The notes below the pieces were generated by a model. That model ran no database searches. It was not told the origin of the DNA and worked only from the letters and a program-made list of their open reading frames with translations. Position numbers and translations under genes: made by a program. Source: JANYIP01 sp031394045 (lineage in GTDB: Bacteria > Actinomycetota > Actinomycetes > Prado026). Taken from it: a DNA stretch of 15,480 nt. Location: the NCBI GenBank assembly GCA_031394045.1, contig JANMWN010000098.1, positions 1 to 15,480 of the forward strand, written 5' to 3'. Of the stretch, positions 1-6,317 are shown piece after piece (the first letter of the stretch is position 1; every line of letters starts with the position of its first letter).

Positions 1-750
1 CCGGTCCTCATCATCATCGCGATCGCCCTTGCGGTCCTGCTGAAGACGTTCCTGGTGCAGGCGTTCTACATCCCGTCGGGGTCGATGGAGAACACGCTGC
101 AGATCGGCGACCGGGTCATGGTCAACAAGGTCGTCTACCACCTACGCGACATCAAGCGCGGTGACGTCGTCGTCTTCGACGGGCTCGACTCGTTCTCCCC
201 TGAGGTGACGATCACCGAGCCGACCAACCCGGTGACCAAGGCGTTGTCGTGGTTCGGCGGCCTGGTCGGCTTCGCGCCGCCGTCTGAGCGGGACTTCATC
301 AAGCGCGTCATCGGCATCCCAGGTGATCGGGTCGCCTGCTGCGACGCCAAGGGTCGGGTCACGGTCAACGGGGTCGCGCTCGACGAGCCGTACCTGTTCC
401 CGGGCAACTCGCCGTCCGACTCGCCGTTCGACATCACCGTTCCCGCGGGGCGCCTCTGGGTGATGGGCGACCATCGCGCCGCCTCCTCGGACTCGCGCGC
501 GCACCTGGGTGACCCGGGCGGCGGCACCGTGCCCGAGAGCAAGGTGATCGGGCGCGCCTTCGTGATCATCTGGCCGGCCGGGCACTGGTCCTGGCTGTCG
601 AACCCGACCACCTTCGACCAGGCCGGACTGAACAAGTCCACGGCTTCTGCCATTCTCAGCAGCCCGTTGGCCCTCGGCCTGGTCGGCGCAATCCCGATCG
701 TCGGTGGCCGCCGTCGCTGGCGGCGCAGGCGGGCCACCCGGTCGGCTTGA
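1..750 (+). CDS. lepB: Signal peptidase I, 5' end outside the window
   Basis: This is a membrane-bound serine protease that removes signal peptides from exported proteins on the outer face of the membrane. The reading frame is open from base 1, so the N-terminus is missing. Numbering from the first visible residue, 1-19 are a hydrophobic membrane anchor. The PSGSM motif follows, with the expected catalytic Ser28. The segment DFIKRVIGIPGD holds the expected general-base Lys101. The last conserved box is GDHRAASSDSR (156-166), a variant of the usual GDNRDNSxDSR that keeps the SDSR end. A second hydrophobic segment (about 217-235) and a very Arg-rich tail close the protein, suggesting a C-terminal membrane anchor. 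In actinobacteria lepB genes commonly sit between rplS and rnhB, which fits. The family assignment is secure; which lepB paralogue this is cannot be told. Confidence 0.95.
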   Translation, partial: PVLIIIAIALAVLLKTFLVQAFYIPSGSMENTLQIGDRVMVNKVVYHLRDIKRGDVVVFDGLDSFSPEVTITEPTNPVTKALSWFGGLVGFAPPSERDFIKRVIGIPGDRVACCDAKGRVTVNGVALDEPYLFPGNSPSDSPFDITVPAGRLWVMGDHRAASSDSRAHLGDPGGGTVPESKVIGRAFVIIWPAGHWSWLSNPTTFDQAGLNKSTASAILSSPLALGLVGAIPIVGGRRRWRRRRATRSA

Positions 751-771
751 GCCGACCCATTTCGAGCTGGC

Positions 772-804
772 CGCCGATGACTCGCCGATGACCCGCCGAT
801 GACT
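772..804 (+). repeat. Three tandem 11-bp repeats, each carrying ATGA
   Basis: Three head-to-tail copies of CGCCGATGACY lie at 772-782, 783-793 and 794-804. They differ only at the last base. Each copy contains an ATG (777, 788, 799). The first two ATGs reach an in-frame TGA after four codons, and only the third opens the Nudix gene. There is no clear Shine-Dalgarno sequence before them. Confidence 0.9.
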
Positions 805-1317
805 GCGGTCCCCTCCGACCTCGACTTCGACGTCGAGCGGACCTCGGTACGCGTCGTGCTGGTCGACCTGACCGGTGCGGTGCTCCTGTTCCGTACGGTC
901 GACGCAAGTACCCCAGAGCTCGGCACCTGGTGGGAGCTGCCCGGCGGCGGGATGGAGGCGGGGGAGTCGGTCGCCGAGACCGCGGCGCGTGAGCTGCTGG
1001 AGGAGACCGGCTTCGACCTTGACCCTGCCAGCGTCGGGGCGCCGACGTGGTCCCGGTCGGCGACCTACCGGCGCCGGGGCCGCCGCATCCTGCAGCACGA
1101 GCACGTCGTCACGACGAGGATCGCGTCGACCGGCCCTGCGCCGGTCCGCGACGGGCGTACCCCCGAGGAGCTCGAGGACTATGTCGGGCACCGTTGGTGG
1201 GCCGTTCCGGACGTCGTGGCCAGCGCCGAACGGTTCTTCCCCGGCCGGCTGCCCGGCTTGCTGGTCCCGTTCCTCGCGGGGGAGCGAATCGTCGAGCCGT
1301 TCGAGTGGTGGAACTGA
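799..1317 (+). CDS. Nudix hydrolase (first of a tandem pair)
   Basis: This is a predicted 172-residue Nudix-family pyrophosphohydrolase, acting on a nucleoside diphosphate linked to another group; the substrate cannot be read from the sequence. The Nudix box GX5EX7REUXEEXGU is complete: G50, E56, then RELLEETGF at 64-72, preceded by WWELPGGG. This metal-binding helix argues for an active enzyme. The chosen ATG is the third in a row of repeated ATGA units; the earlier two give only four-codon frames. No good ribosome binding site is visible. It follows lepB by 48 bases and precedes a second Nudix gene that looks like a paralogue: both have a short lead-in, WW before the PGGG turn, and a late RWW motif. 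The C-terminus is rich in aromatic residues (EPFEWWN). Confidence 0.9.
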   Translation: MTAVPSDLDFDVERTSVRVVLVDLTGAVLLFRTVDASTPELGTWWELPGGGMEAGESVAETAARELLEETGFDLDPASVGAPTWSRSATYRRRGRRILQHEHVVTTRIASTGPAPVRDGRTPEELEDYVGHRWWAVPDVVASAERFFPGRLPGLLVPFLAGERIVEPFEWWN

Positions 1318-1326
1318 CCGGCTGCT

Positions 1327-1357
1327 CTGACGTGGCGCCTCCCGGCCGACGTACGCT
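1327..1357 (+). promoter_or_regulatory. Possible promoter for a leaderless second Nudix transcript
   Basis: A -10-like TACGCT (1352-1357) lies 7 bases before the ATG at 1365, with a weak -35-like CTGACG (1327-1332) 19 bases upstream of it. There is no Shine-Dalgarno sequence before this ATG. The spacing is what is seen at leaderless actinobacterial genes, where transcription starts at the start codon. This is inference from pattern only. Confidence 0.35.
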
Positions 1358-1364
1358 GCCGGGC

Positions 1365-1859
1365 ATGACCACCGGGACGGAGCCGATCGACCGGACCGGC
1401 GCTCGCGTCCTCCTGCTCGACGGTGCCGACCGAGTCCTGCTCCTGCGCGGTTGCGACCCGGCCGACCCGGGGTCCGGGCTCTGGTGGTTCACCCCGGGTG
1501 GTGGCCTGGACCCGGGTGAGACTCCCGAGGAGGCGGCACGCCGCGAGCTCGCCGAGGAGACCGGCCTGGTGCTGAGCCGGCTCGGGCCCGCCGTTTGGGT
1601 GCGTACCGCGCACTTCGACTTCATGGGCCGCAGCTACCGGCAGGCCGAGACGTTCTTCCTGGCTCGGGTCGACCGGCACGACGTCGACTTCAGCGGGTTC
1701 ACCGAGCTGGAACGAGACAGCGTGGACGCCTTCCGCTGGTGGTCGGTGACCGAGCTCGCAAGCACCGACGAGACCGTCTACCCATCGACTCTCGGGGCCG
1801 AGCTCGCCCTCCTGCTCGCCGACGGGCCGCCCGCCGAGCCCAAGGATGTGGGGGAGTGA
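1365..1859 (+). CDS. Nudix hydrolase (second of a tandem pair)
   Basis: This is a predicted 164-residue Nudix-family hydrolase. The box is complete: G46, E52, then RELAEETGL at 60-68, preceded by WWFTPGGG. The frame extends upstream inside the first Nudix gene, but similarity to the paralogue begins with the RTGARVLLLDG strand at about residue 10, so ATG 1365 is the sensible start. No ribosome binding site is seen, and a possible -10 box sits 7 bases upstream, consistent with leaderless translation. The 3' end overlaps rnhB by four bases (GTGA), so the two are probably translationally coupled. The family is certain from the box; the substrate is unknown. Nudix proteins of this general form include nucleotide-pool cleaning and ADP-ribose or coenzyme-type hydrolases, and I cannot choose among these. 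Confidence 0.9.
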   Translation: MTTGTEPIDRTGARVLLLDGADRVLLLRGCDPADPGSGLWWFTPGGGLDPGETPEEAARRELAEETGLVLSRLGPAVWVRTAHFDFMGRSYRQAETFFLARVDRHDVDFSGFTELERDSVDAFRWWSVTELASTDETVYPSTLGAELALLLADGPPAEPKDVGE

Positions 1860-2650
1860 GCCCGCCGCCCGGCCGGGCGCCCCGTCTCTTGGTCGAGTCG
1901 GGTCTGGTCGGCGAAGGGTTCGCCGTCGTCGCCGGTGTCGACGAGGTCGGCCGCGGCGCTCTCAGCGGTCCGGTCACCGTCGGGGTGGTGCTGGTCGGCG
2001 CCGACCAGGGCCGGCCGCCGCGCGGGCTGCGCGACAGCAAGCTGCTCACCCCCGCGGCTCGGCGGGCGCTCGTACCCAGGATCCAGCGATGGGTGTCGGC
2101 CTGGGCGGTCGCCGATGCGAGCGCTGCCGAGATCGACGAGATCGGGCTGATCGCGGCGTTGCGGCTGGCCGGGCACCGAGCGTTGGCCGGGCTCGCGCAG
2201 CCGCCGGACTGCGTGCTGCTGGACGGCAACCACGACTACCTCACACCGCCGGGGGCGGGCGGGGGTACCGAGGCGTTGTTGTCGGTGTTCCCGGTGCCCT
2301 TCCCGCACGTACGTACGCTGATCAAGGCTGACCTGCGCTGCGCGAGCGTGGCGGCGGCGAGCGTCCTGGCGAAGACCACCCGGGACGCGTACATGACTGG
2401 CCTGGCAGCCGACCACCCCGAGTACGGCTGGGAGGTCAACAAGGGCTACGCCACGCCGCAGCACCGTGACGCCCTCCGGCGGGTCGGGCCGAGCCCCTAC
2501 CACCGGCTGAGCTGGCGGCTCGGGGTCGATGACTTCGGGGTCGGCGACTTCGGGGCGGGCGACGAGCTGGACCTGGCGGCGTGGGGCCCGGAGCCGGGGC
2601 AAGATGGGGCCCTGATCCTGCTCGACCGCAACCAGGAGGTGCGCACGTGA
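1856..2650 (+). CDS. rnhB: Ribonuclease HII
   Basis: RNase HII cleaves the RNA strand of RNA-DNA hybrids and nicks at ribonucleotides misincorporated in DNA. The predicted protein has 264 residues. The signature GVDEVGRG places catalytic D29 and E30; LLDGNHD gives D123; KADLRCASVAAASVLAK gives D159 of the acidic quartet. HPEYGW, KGYAT and the closing GPSPYHRLSW segment are also typical. The GTG start overlaps the upstream stop by four bases and has a G-rich ribosome binding site in the end of the Nudix gene. About 40 residues after the conserved core (from about 223) are extra, acidic and Gly/Asp-rich. They include a 15-base duplication at 2526-2540 and 2541-2555 that encodes DDFGV then GDFGA. 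The tail is probably disordered. The 3' end overlaps the next gene by four bases. Confidence 0.96.
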   Translation: MSPPPGRAPRLLVESGLVGEGFAVVAGVDEVGRGALSGPVTVGVVLVGADQGRPPRGLRDSKLLTPAARRALVPRIQRWVSAWAVADASAAEIDEIGLIAALRLAGHRALAGLAQPPDCVLLDGNHDYLTPPGAGGGTEALLSVFPVPFPHVRTLIKADLRCASVAAASVLAKTTRDAYMTGLAADHPEYGWEVNKGYATPQHRDALRRVGPSPYHRLSWRLGVDDFGVGDFGAGDELDLAAWGPEPGQDGALILLDRNQEVRT

Positions 2651-2955
2651 GCTCGGAGGACCTCGAGCGGTACGAGACCGAGATAGAGCTGCAGCTCTAT
2701 CGCGAGTATCGCGACGTCGTCGGTCTGTTCGGGTACGTCGTCGAGACCGAGCGCCGCTTCTACCTCACCAACAACGTGGACCTGCAGGTTCGCTCCGCGG
2801 ACGGCGAGGTGTACTTCGAGGTCACCATGAGTGATGCCTGGGTGTGGGACATGTACCGCCCGGCGCGGTTCGTCAAGAACGTCAAGGTGCTGACCTTCAA
2901 GGACGTCAACATCGAGGAGCTCGCCAAGCCCGACCTCCAGGTGCCTTCGGACTGA
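2647..2955 (+). CDS. DUF2469 family protein
   Basis: This is a small conserved actinobacterial protein of 102 residues with no established biochemical function. I recognise the DUF2469 family from the run beginning EDLERYETEIELQLYREYRD, the central ETERRFYLTNNVDLQV stretch, and the WVWDMYRPARFVKNVKVLTF segment, followed by KDVNIEELAK near the end. The length is normal for the family. The GTG start is fixed by an AGGAGGT ribosome binding site at 2634-2640 and the four-base overlap with rnhB. Its gene lies directly after rnhB in many actinobacteria, which suggests co-expression with DNA or RNA maintenance genes but does not give a role. No signal peptide or membrane segment is seen, so it is likely cytoplasmic. 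Confidence 0.93.
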   Translation: MSSEDLERYETEIELQLYREYRDVVGLFGYVVETERRFYLTNNVDLQVRSADGEVYFEVTMSDAWVWDMYRPARFVKNVKVLTFKDVNIEELAKPDLQVPSD

Positions 2956-2957
2956 GG

Positions 2958-3019
2958 CTGTCCACCCGCAGCTGTCCACAGGTGTCCGCAGCTGTCCACA
3001 GGTGTCCTGTTCGTCCACA
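2958..3019 (+). promoter_or_regulatory. Cluster of DnaA-box-like sequences within a 20-bp tandem repeat
   Basis: The gap between the DUF2469 gene and yraN holds two exact copies of a 20-bp unit (2968-2987 and 2988-3007). Each copy contains CTGTCCACA (2972-2980 and 2992-3000). A third, TCGTCCACA, is at 3011-3019, and a near match CTGTCCACC at 2958-2966. The reported Streptomyces DnaA box is close to YYVTCCACA with TTGTCCACA preferred, so three sites fit that pattern and one misses at its last base. All are in the same orientation, 14 to 20 bases apart. They lie just upstream of the yraN-yifB-dprA genes. Binding by DnaA is an inference. Confidence 0.55.
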
Positions 3020-3085
3020 GGTCGCACACTCGTCCGGTCCAGGTCGGTCGCTCCACCGCAGGCTTGCCGCTGGAGGTGGTGCGAG

Positions 3086-3445
3086 ATGCGTGCCAAGGAT
3101 GCACTGGGACGGTACGGCGAGGACGTGGCGGCGCGGCACCTGATCGAGCAGGGGATCGTGGTGCTCGAGCGCAACTGGCGCTGCGACGCGGGCGAGATCG
3201 ACATCGTCGGGCGGGACGGTCAGGTACTGGTCATCTGCGAGGTCAAGACCAGGAGCGGGCTCGGCTACGGCACGCCGCTCGAGGCGGTCACCCCGCGCAA
3301 GGTGGCGCGGCTGCGACGCCTGGCCGCCCGCTGGCTGGCCGAACGAGAGGTGCACCCGTCCGCGGTTCGCTTCGACGTCGTCGGTGTCCTTCAGGCGGGC
3401 ACCGGTGCTGCCCAGGTGGAGCACGTCCGGGGAGTGTGCGCGTGA
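3086..3445 (+). CDS. yraN: YraN family (UPF0102) nuclease-fold protein
   Basis: This is a 119-residue member of the UPF0102/YraN family, which has a predicted restriction-endonuclease-like fold and is often encoded next to DNA-uptake and recombination genes. The N-terminal LGRYGEDVAARHL helix is typical. The putative active-site elements are present: GEIDIV (36-41, with E37 and D39) and ICEVKTR (E52, K54), matching a PD-(D/E)xK arrangement. ATG 3086 is chosen because GGAGG at 3072-3076 is well placed; the frame upstream runs into the repeat cluster. The 3' end overlaps yifB by four bases. The biochemical function of the family is not firmly established, so the nuclease role is a prediction from the fold. 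Confidence 0.93.
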   Translation: MRAKDALGRYGEDVAARHLIEQGIVVLERNWRCDAGEIDIVGRDGQVLVICEVKTRSGLGYGTPLEAVTPRKVARLRRLAARWLAEREVHPSAVRFDVVGVLQAGTGAAQVEHVRGVCA

Positions 3446-4980
3446 CCCTGGCGCGGACCCGAGCGGTCGCCGTGCTCGGCGTGGCTGGTCACATCGTCGA
3501 GGTCGAGGCGCACCTCGCCCAGGGGCTGCCCGGGCTGACGCTGATCGGGCTGCCGGACACCTCGTTGTCCGAGGCGCGCGAGCGGGTCAAGGCCGCCGTC
3601 ATCAACAGTGGCGAGCCCTGGCCGCAGCACCGGATCACCGTCAACCTCTCGCCCGCGTCGCTGCGGAAGTCGGGCAGCGGCTATGACCTGGCGCTCGCGA
3701 TCTGCGTGCTGGCTGCCGCCGAACGCGTCGACCCGCGCTGGGTGGCCGACCTGGTGCTGATCGGCGAGCTCGGGCTCGACGGGCAGGTCCGTCCAGTCCG
3801 TGGCGTACTTCCAGCGGTCCTGGCCGCGGTGGCGTCCGGCGCCGAGCGGGTGGCCGTGGCCCGGGGCAACGCTGTCGAGGCGGCGGTGGTCCCGGGCATC
3901 AGGGTGGTCGCCGTCGGCAGCCTGGCCGAGCTGCTCGCGATCCTGCGCTGCGAGATCCCGGTGCCCGACCTGCCGGACCCGCCCCCCGTCAGTCCTGACC
4001 GGCTGGACACGCTCGACCTCGCCGATGTCGCGGGCCAGCCCGAGGCCAGGTACGCGCTCGAGATCGCGGCCGCCGGCGCCCACCACCTGTTCCTGCACGG
4101 TCCACCGGGCTCGGGCAAGACGATGCTGGCTGAACGGCTGCCCGGGCTGCTTCCCGAGCTGACGCGAGGCCAGGCCGTCGAGGTCACGGCGATCCACTCG
4201 GTCGCCGGTCAGCTCCCTGCCGACGTCTCGTTGATCCTCCGCCCGCCGTTCCGGGCGCCGCACCACACCTCGTCGACGGCCGCCGTAGTCGGGGGCGGGT
4301 CGGGCCTGGCCCGTCCTGGCGCGGCGAGCCTGGCGCACCACGGGGTGCTGTTCCTCGACGAGGCCCCCGAGTTCGCCAAGGGCGTGATCGACGGGCTCCG
4401 GCAGCCGATCGAGTCGGGGCGGCTCACCCTCGACCGGTCCCGCGGTGCCGTTCACTACCCCGCGCGGTTCCAGCTCGTCATGGCGGCCAACCCCTGCCCC
4501 TGCGGCCTGGCGACCACGTCGACCCAGTGCCGCTGCTCGGCGATGCGGCAGCGCAGCTACGTCGGCCGGCTGTCGGGGCCGCTCATGGACCGGATCGACC
4601 TGATGGTGCGCGTTCCGCAGCCGACCAGGGCCGACCTGCTCGACGGGCTGGCCGGCGAGAGCACCGCGACAGTCGCTGCCCGGGTCAGCGAGGCCCGCGA
4701 CCGCGCGGCCAGCCGGTGGGCCGGCACCCCGTGGCAGTCCAACGCGCACGTACCCGGGTCGGTGCTGCGCGGGCCCTCCTGGCGGCTGCCGCCAGGTGAC
4801 CTCAGCTGCCTGTACACCGAGCTCGCGCGCGGTGCCCTGTCGGCGCGTGGGGTCGATCGGGTCCTGCGCGTCGCCTGGACACTCGCCGACCTCGCAGGCA
4901 AGGATCGGCCGCAGGCGCCCGAGGTCGGCCTGGCCCTCGAGCTGCGCCAGGCGGCCGTCCTGCCCGGGCTGGCCGCGTGA
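3442..4980 (+). CDS. YifB/ComM-type AAA+ ATPase
   Basis: This is a 512-residue protein of the YifB family (Mg-chelatase-like AAA+ ATPase). Its proteobacterial member ComM is a DNA helicase that promotes branch migration during natural transformation. Residues 1-170 form the Lon-protease-like N-terminal domain characteristic of the family (AVLGVAGHIVEVEAHLAQGL and NLSPASLRKSGSGYDLA). The AAA+ core has Walker A GPPGSGKT at 220-227, Walker B VLFLDE at 302-307, and the family NPCPCG motif at 350-355 followed by a CxC pair (363, 365) that may bind metal. An arginine in SGPLMDRIDL (R384) could serve as a finger. The C-terminal Mg-chelatase-type domain ends the protein. GTG 3442 overlaps the yraN stop; the next gene overlaps in the same way. 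Length is normal. Annotation as magnesium chelatase would be misleading. Confidence 0.94.
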   Translation: MTLARTRAVAVLGVAGHIVEVEAHLAQGLPGLTLIGLPDTSLSEARERVKAAVINSGEPWPQHRITVNLSPASLRKSGSGYDLALAICVLAAAERVDPRWVADLVLIGELGLDGQVRPVRGVLPAVLAAVASGAERVAVARGNAVEAAVVPGIRVVAVGSLAELLAILRCEIPVPDLPDPPPVSPDRLDTLDLADVAGQPEARYALEIAAAGAHHLFLHGPPGSGKTMLAERLPGLLPELTRGQAVEVTAIHSVAGQLPADVSLILRPPFRAPHHTSSTAAVVGGGSGLARPGAASLAHHGVLFLDEAPEFAKGVIDGLRQPIESGRLTLDRSRGAVHYPARFQLVMAANPCPCGLATTSTQCRCSAMRQRSYVGRLSGPLMDRIDLMVRVPQPTRADLLDGLAGESTATVAARVSEARDRAASRWAGTPWQSNAHVPGSVLRGPSWRLPPGDLSCLYTELARGALSARGVDRVLRVAWTLADLAGKDRPQAPEVGLALELRQAAVLPGLAA

Positions 4981-6200
4981 GGGCGCCGGACGACGAGCGC
5001 CTGGCCAGGGCCGTGCTCGGGCGGCTGTCCGAGCCGAACGACCGCCAGCTGTTCACTCTCGTCCGCGACGTCGGCGCGCCTGCCGTCGTGCGGGCGATCG
5101 AGGCCGGGACGTCGTCGCTGCCCGGGCTCGACCACTACCGGGCCCGCCTCGGCGGCACTCGCACCTCGGTGACCGCGGCCGCCGAGCAGGATCTGGTGCT
5201 CGGGGAGCGCGACCAGGTCCGGTACGTCGTCCCCGGCGACCTGGAGTGGCCCAGCCAGCTGGGAGACCTCGAGCTGGAGGCGGTCCGTGGGCATCGAGAG
5301 GCGGCCCCACCGCTCGGCTTGTGGGTGCGCGGCGCGGCGAACCTGCGGATCGCGGTCCTGCGCTCGGTCGCGGTGGTTGGGGCCAGAGCCGCCACTGCGT
5401 ACGGCAGCCGGGTCGCGTCAGACCTCGGGTCAGGACTGGCCGAACGGGGGTACGCGGCGGTCTCCGGCGGGGCCTACGGCATCGACGCGGCCGCCCACCG
5501 CGGGTCGCTGGCCCTGGGCGGGATGACGGTCTCGGTGCTCGCCTCGGGCGTCGACGTGCCTTATCCCGTGGGGCACCAGTCGCTCTTCGAACGGATCGCG
5601 GTCGAAGGGCTCCTGGTGAGCGAGCTGCCGCCGGGGTCGCATCCGACCAAGCTCAGGTTCCTCGACCGCAACCGACTGATCGCTGCGCTCACGCGCGGGA
5701 CGGTCCTGGTGGAGGCGGCGTTCCGCAGCGGCGCGCTGAGCACCACGTTGTGGGCGCGCCGGATGCAGCGACCGGTCCTCGGGGTACCCGGCCCGGTCAC
5801 CTCCACCCTGTCCGCGGGCGTGCACCGCGAGCTCGTCGAGGGCCGGGCCACGATCGTGACCGGGGCCGCTGACGTCGTCGCGGCTGTCGGGTCGATGGGG
5901 GAGACCTTCACCGAGGGCGAGGCGCTGGAGACGCAGCAGCAGACCTCGCGGTCCGGTGCTCGGCGGCCGGAGGACCAGCTCGACCACCTGGCCCGGCGGG
6001 TGCTGGACGCGATGCCCGTACGCAGGACGCTGACCCGTGAACAGCTCGCGCGCGAGAGCGGGCTGTCCGCCGACCTGGTCGGGCAGCGGACCCGGCTGCT
6101 GCGGTTGCTCGGCCTGGTCGAGGAGGTCGGCGGTGGCTGGCGGCTTGCGGCCGGCCGCGGACCCGGTGCCGGAGGCATCGACGCTGTTCGAGGCAAGTGA
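4977..6200 (+). CDS. dprA: DNA-processing protein DprA (Smf)
   Basis: DprA binds incoming single-stranded DNA and loads RecA in naturally transformable bacteria. It is also widely conserved in species not known to be transformable. The 407-residue protein has an N-terminal helical region (1-100) and the Rossmann-like DprA core. That core includes SVAVVGARAATAYG (130-143), SGGAYGIDAAAH (163-174), the FLDRNRLIAALT loop (228-239), the VLVEA strand, SGALSTT, and a closing VLGVPGPV. Residues 335-392 look like the C-terminal winged helix (DLA_DprA_C type), with TLTREQLARESGLSADLV as the helix-turn-helix. The GTG start overlaps yifB by four bases. Coupling with yraN and yifB is the usual arrangement and supports a shared recombination role. 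Nothing else of a DNA-uptake apparatus is in the window. Confidence 0.96.
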   Translation: MRAPDDERLARAVLGRLSEPNDRQLFTLVRDVGAPAVVRAIEAGTSSLPGLDHYRARLGGTRTSVTAAAEQDLVLGERDQVRYVVPGDLEWPSQLGDLELEAVRGHREAAPPLGLWVRGAANLRIAVLRSVAVVGARAATAYGSRVASDLGSGLAERGYAAVSGGAYGIDAAAHRGSLALGGMTVSVLASGVDVPYPVGHQSLFERIAVEGLLVSELPPGSHPTKLRFLDRNRLIAALTRGTVLVEAAFRSGALSTTLWARRMQRPVLGVPGPVTSTLSAGVHRELVEGRATIVTGAADVVAAVGSMGETFTEGEALETQQQTSRSGARRPEDQLDHLARRVLDAMPVRRTLTREQLARESGLSADLVGQRTRLLRLLGLVEEVGGGWRLAAGRGPGAGGIDAVRGK

Positions 6201-6256
6201 CTCCGAACGGGTGAACGCCGGACGGGTGAACCTGCGGGGTGCAGCAAGGTGCCGAA

Positions 6257-6284
6257 AAGGTCCGCCCCGGCCGTGGCGGTCCTT
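6257..6284 (+). terminator. Inverted repeat after dprA, possible terminator
   Basis: AAGGTCCGCC (6257-6266) can pair with GGCGGTCCTT (6275-6284) around an 8-base loop, with one mismatch. It lies 56 bases after the dprA stop and before xerC. No T-run follows, so it may be a weak terminator, a Rho-aided one, or simply a GC-rich palindrome. Just upstream, ACGGGTGAAC occurs twice, 15 bases apart (from 6207 and 6222). Confidence 0.35.
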
Positions 6285-6317
6285 GACCCACGACCCTGAC
6301 TCACGGACCGTGGTCGG

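Noticed and set aside
2968..3007. The 20-bp tandem repeat as a CRISPR array
   Set aside because: The copies are directly adjacent without spacers, there are only two, and no cas genes are present.
2956..3085. The DnaA-box-like cluster as a replication origin
   Set aside because: There is no dnaA, dnaN or parAB gene nearby, no AT-rich unwinding region, and only four boxes on one strand. The rpsB neighbourhood is not the usual oriC locus.
3442..4980. Magnesium chelatase subunit
   Set aside because: The Lon-like N-terminal domain, the NPCPCG motif and the location beside dprA identify the YifB/ComM family.
6302..6312. Palindrome CACGGACCGTG as an operator
   Set aside because: It is short, isolated and expected by chance in GC-rich DNA, with no matching regulator gene in the window.
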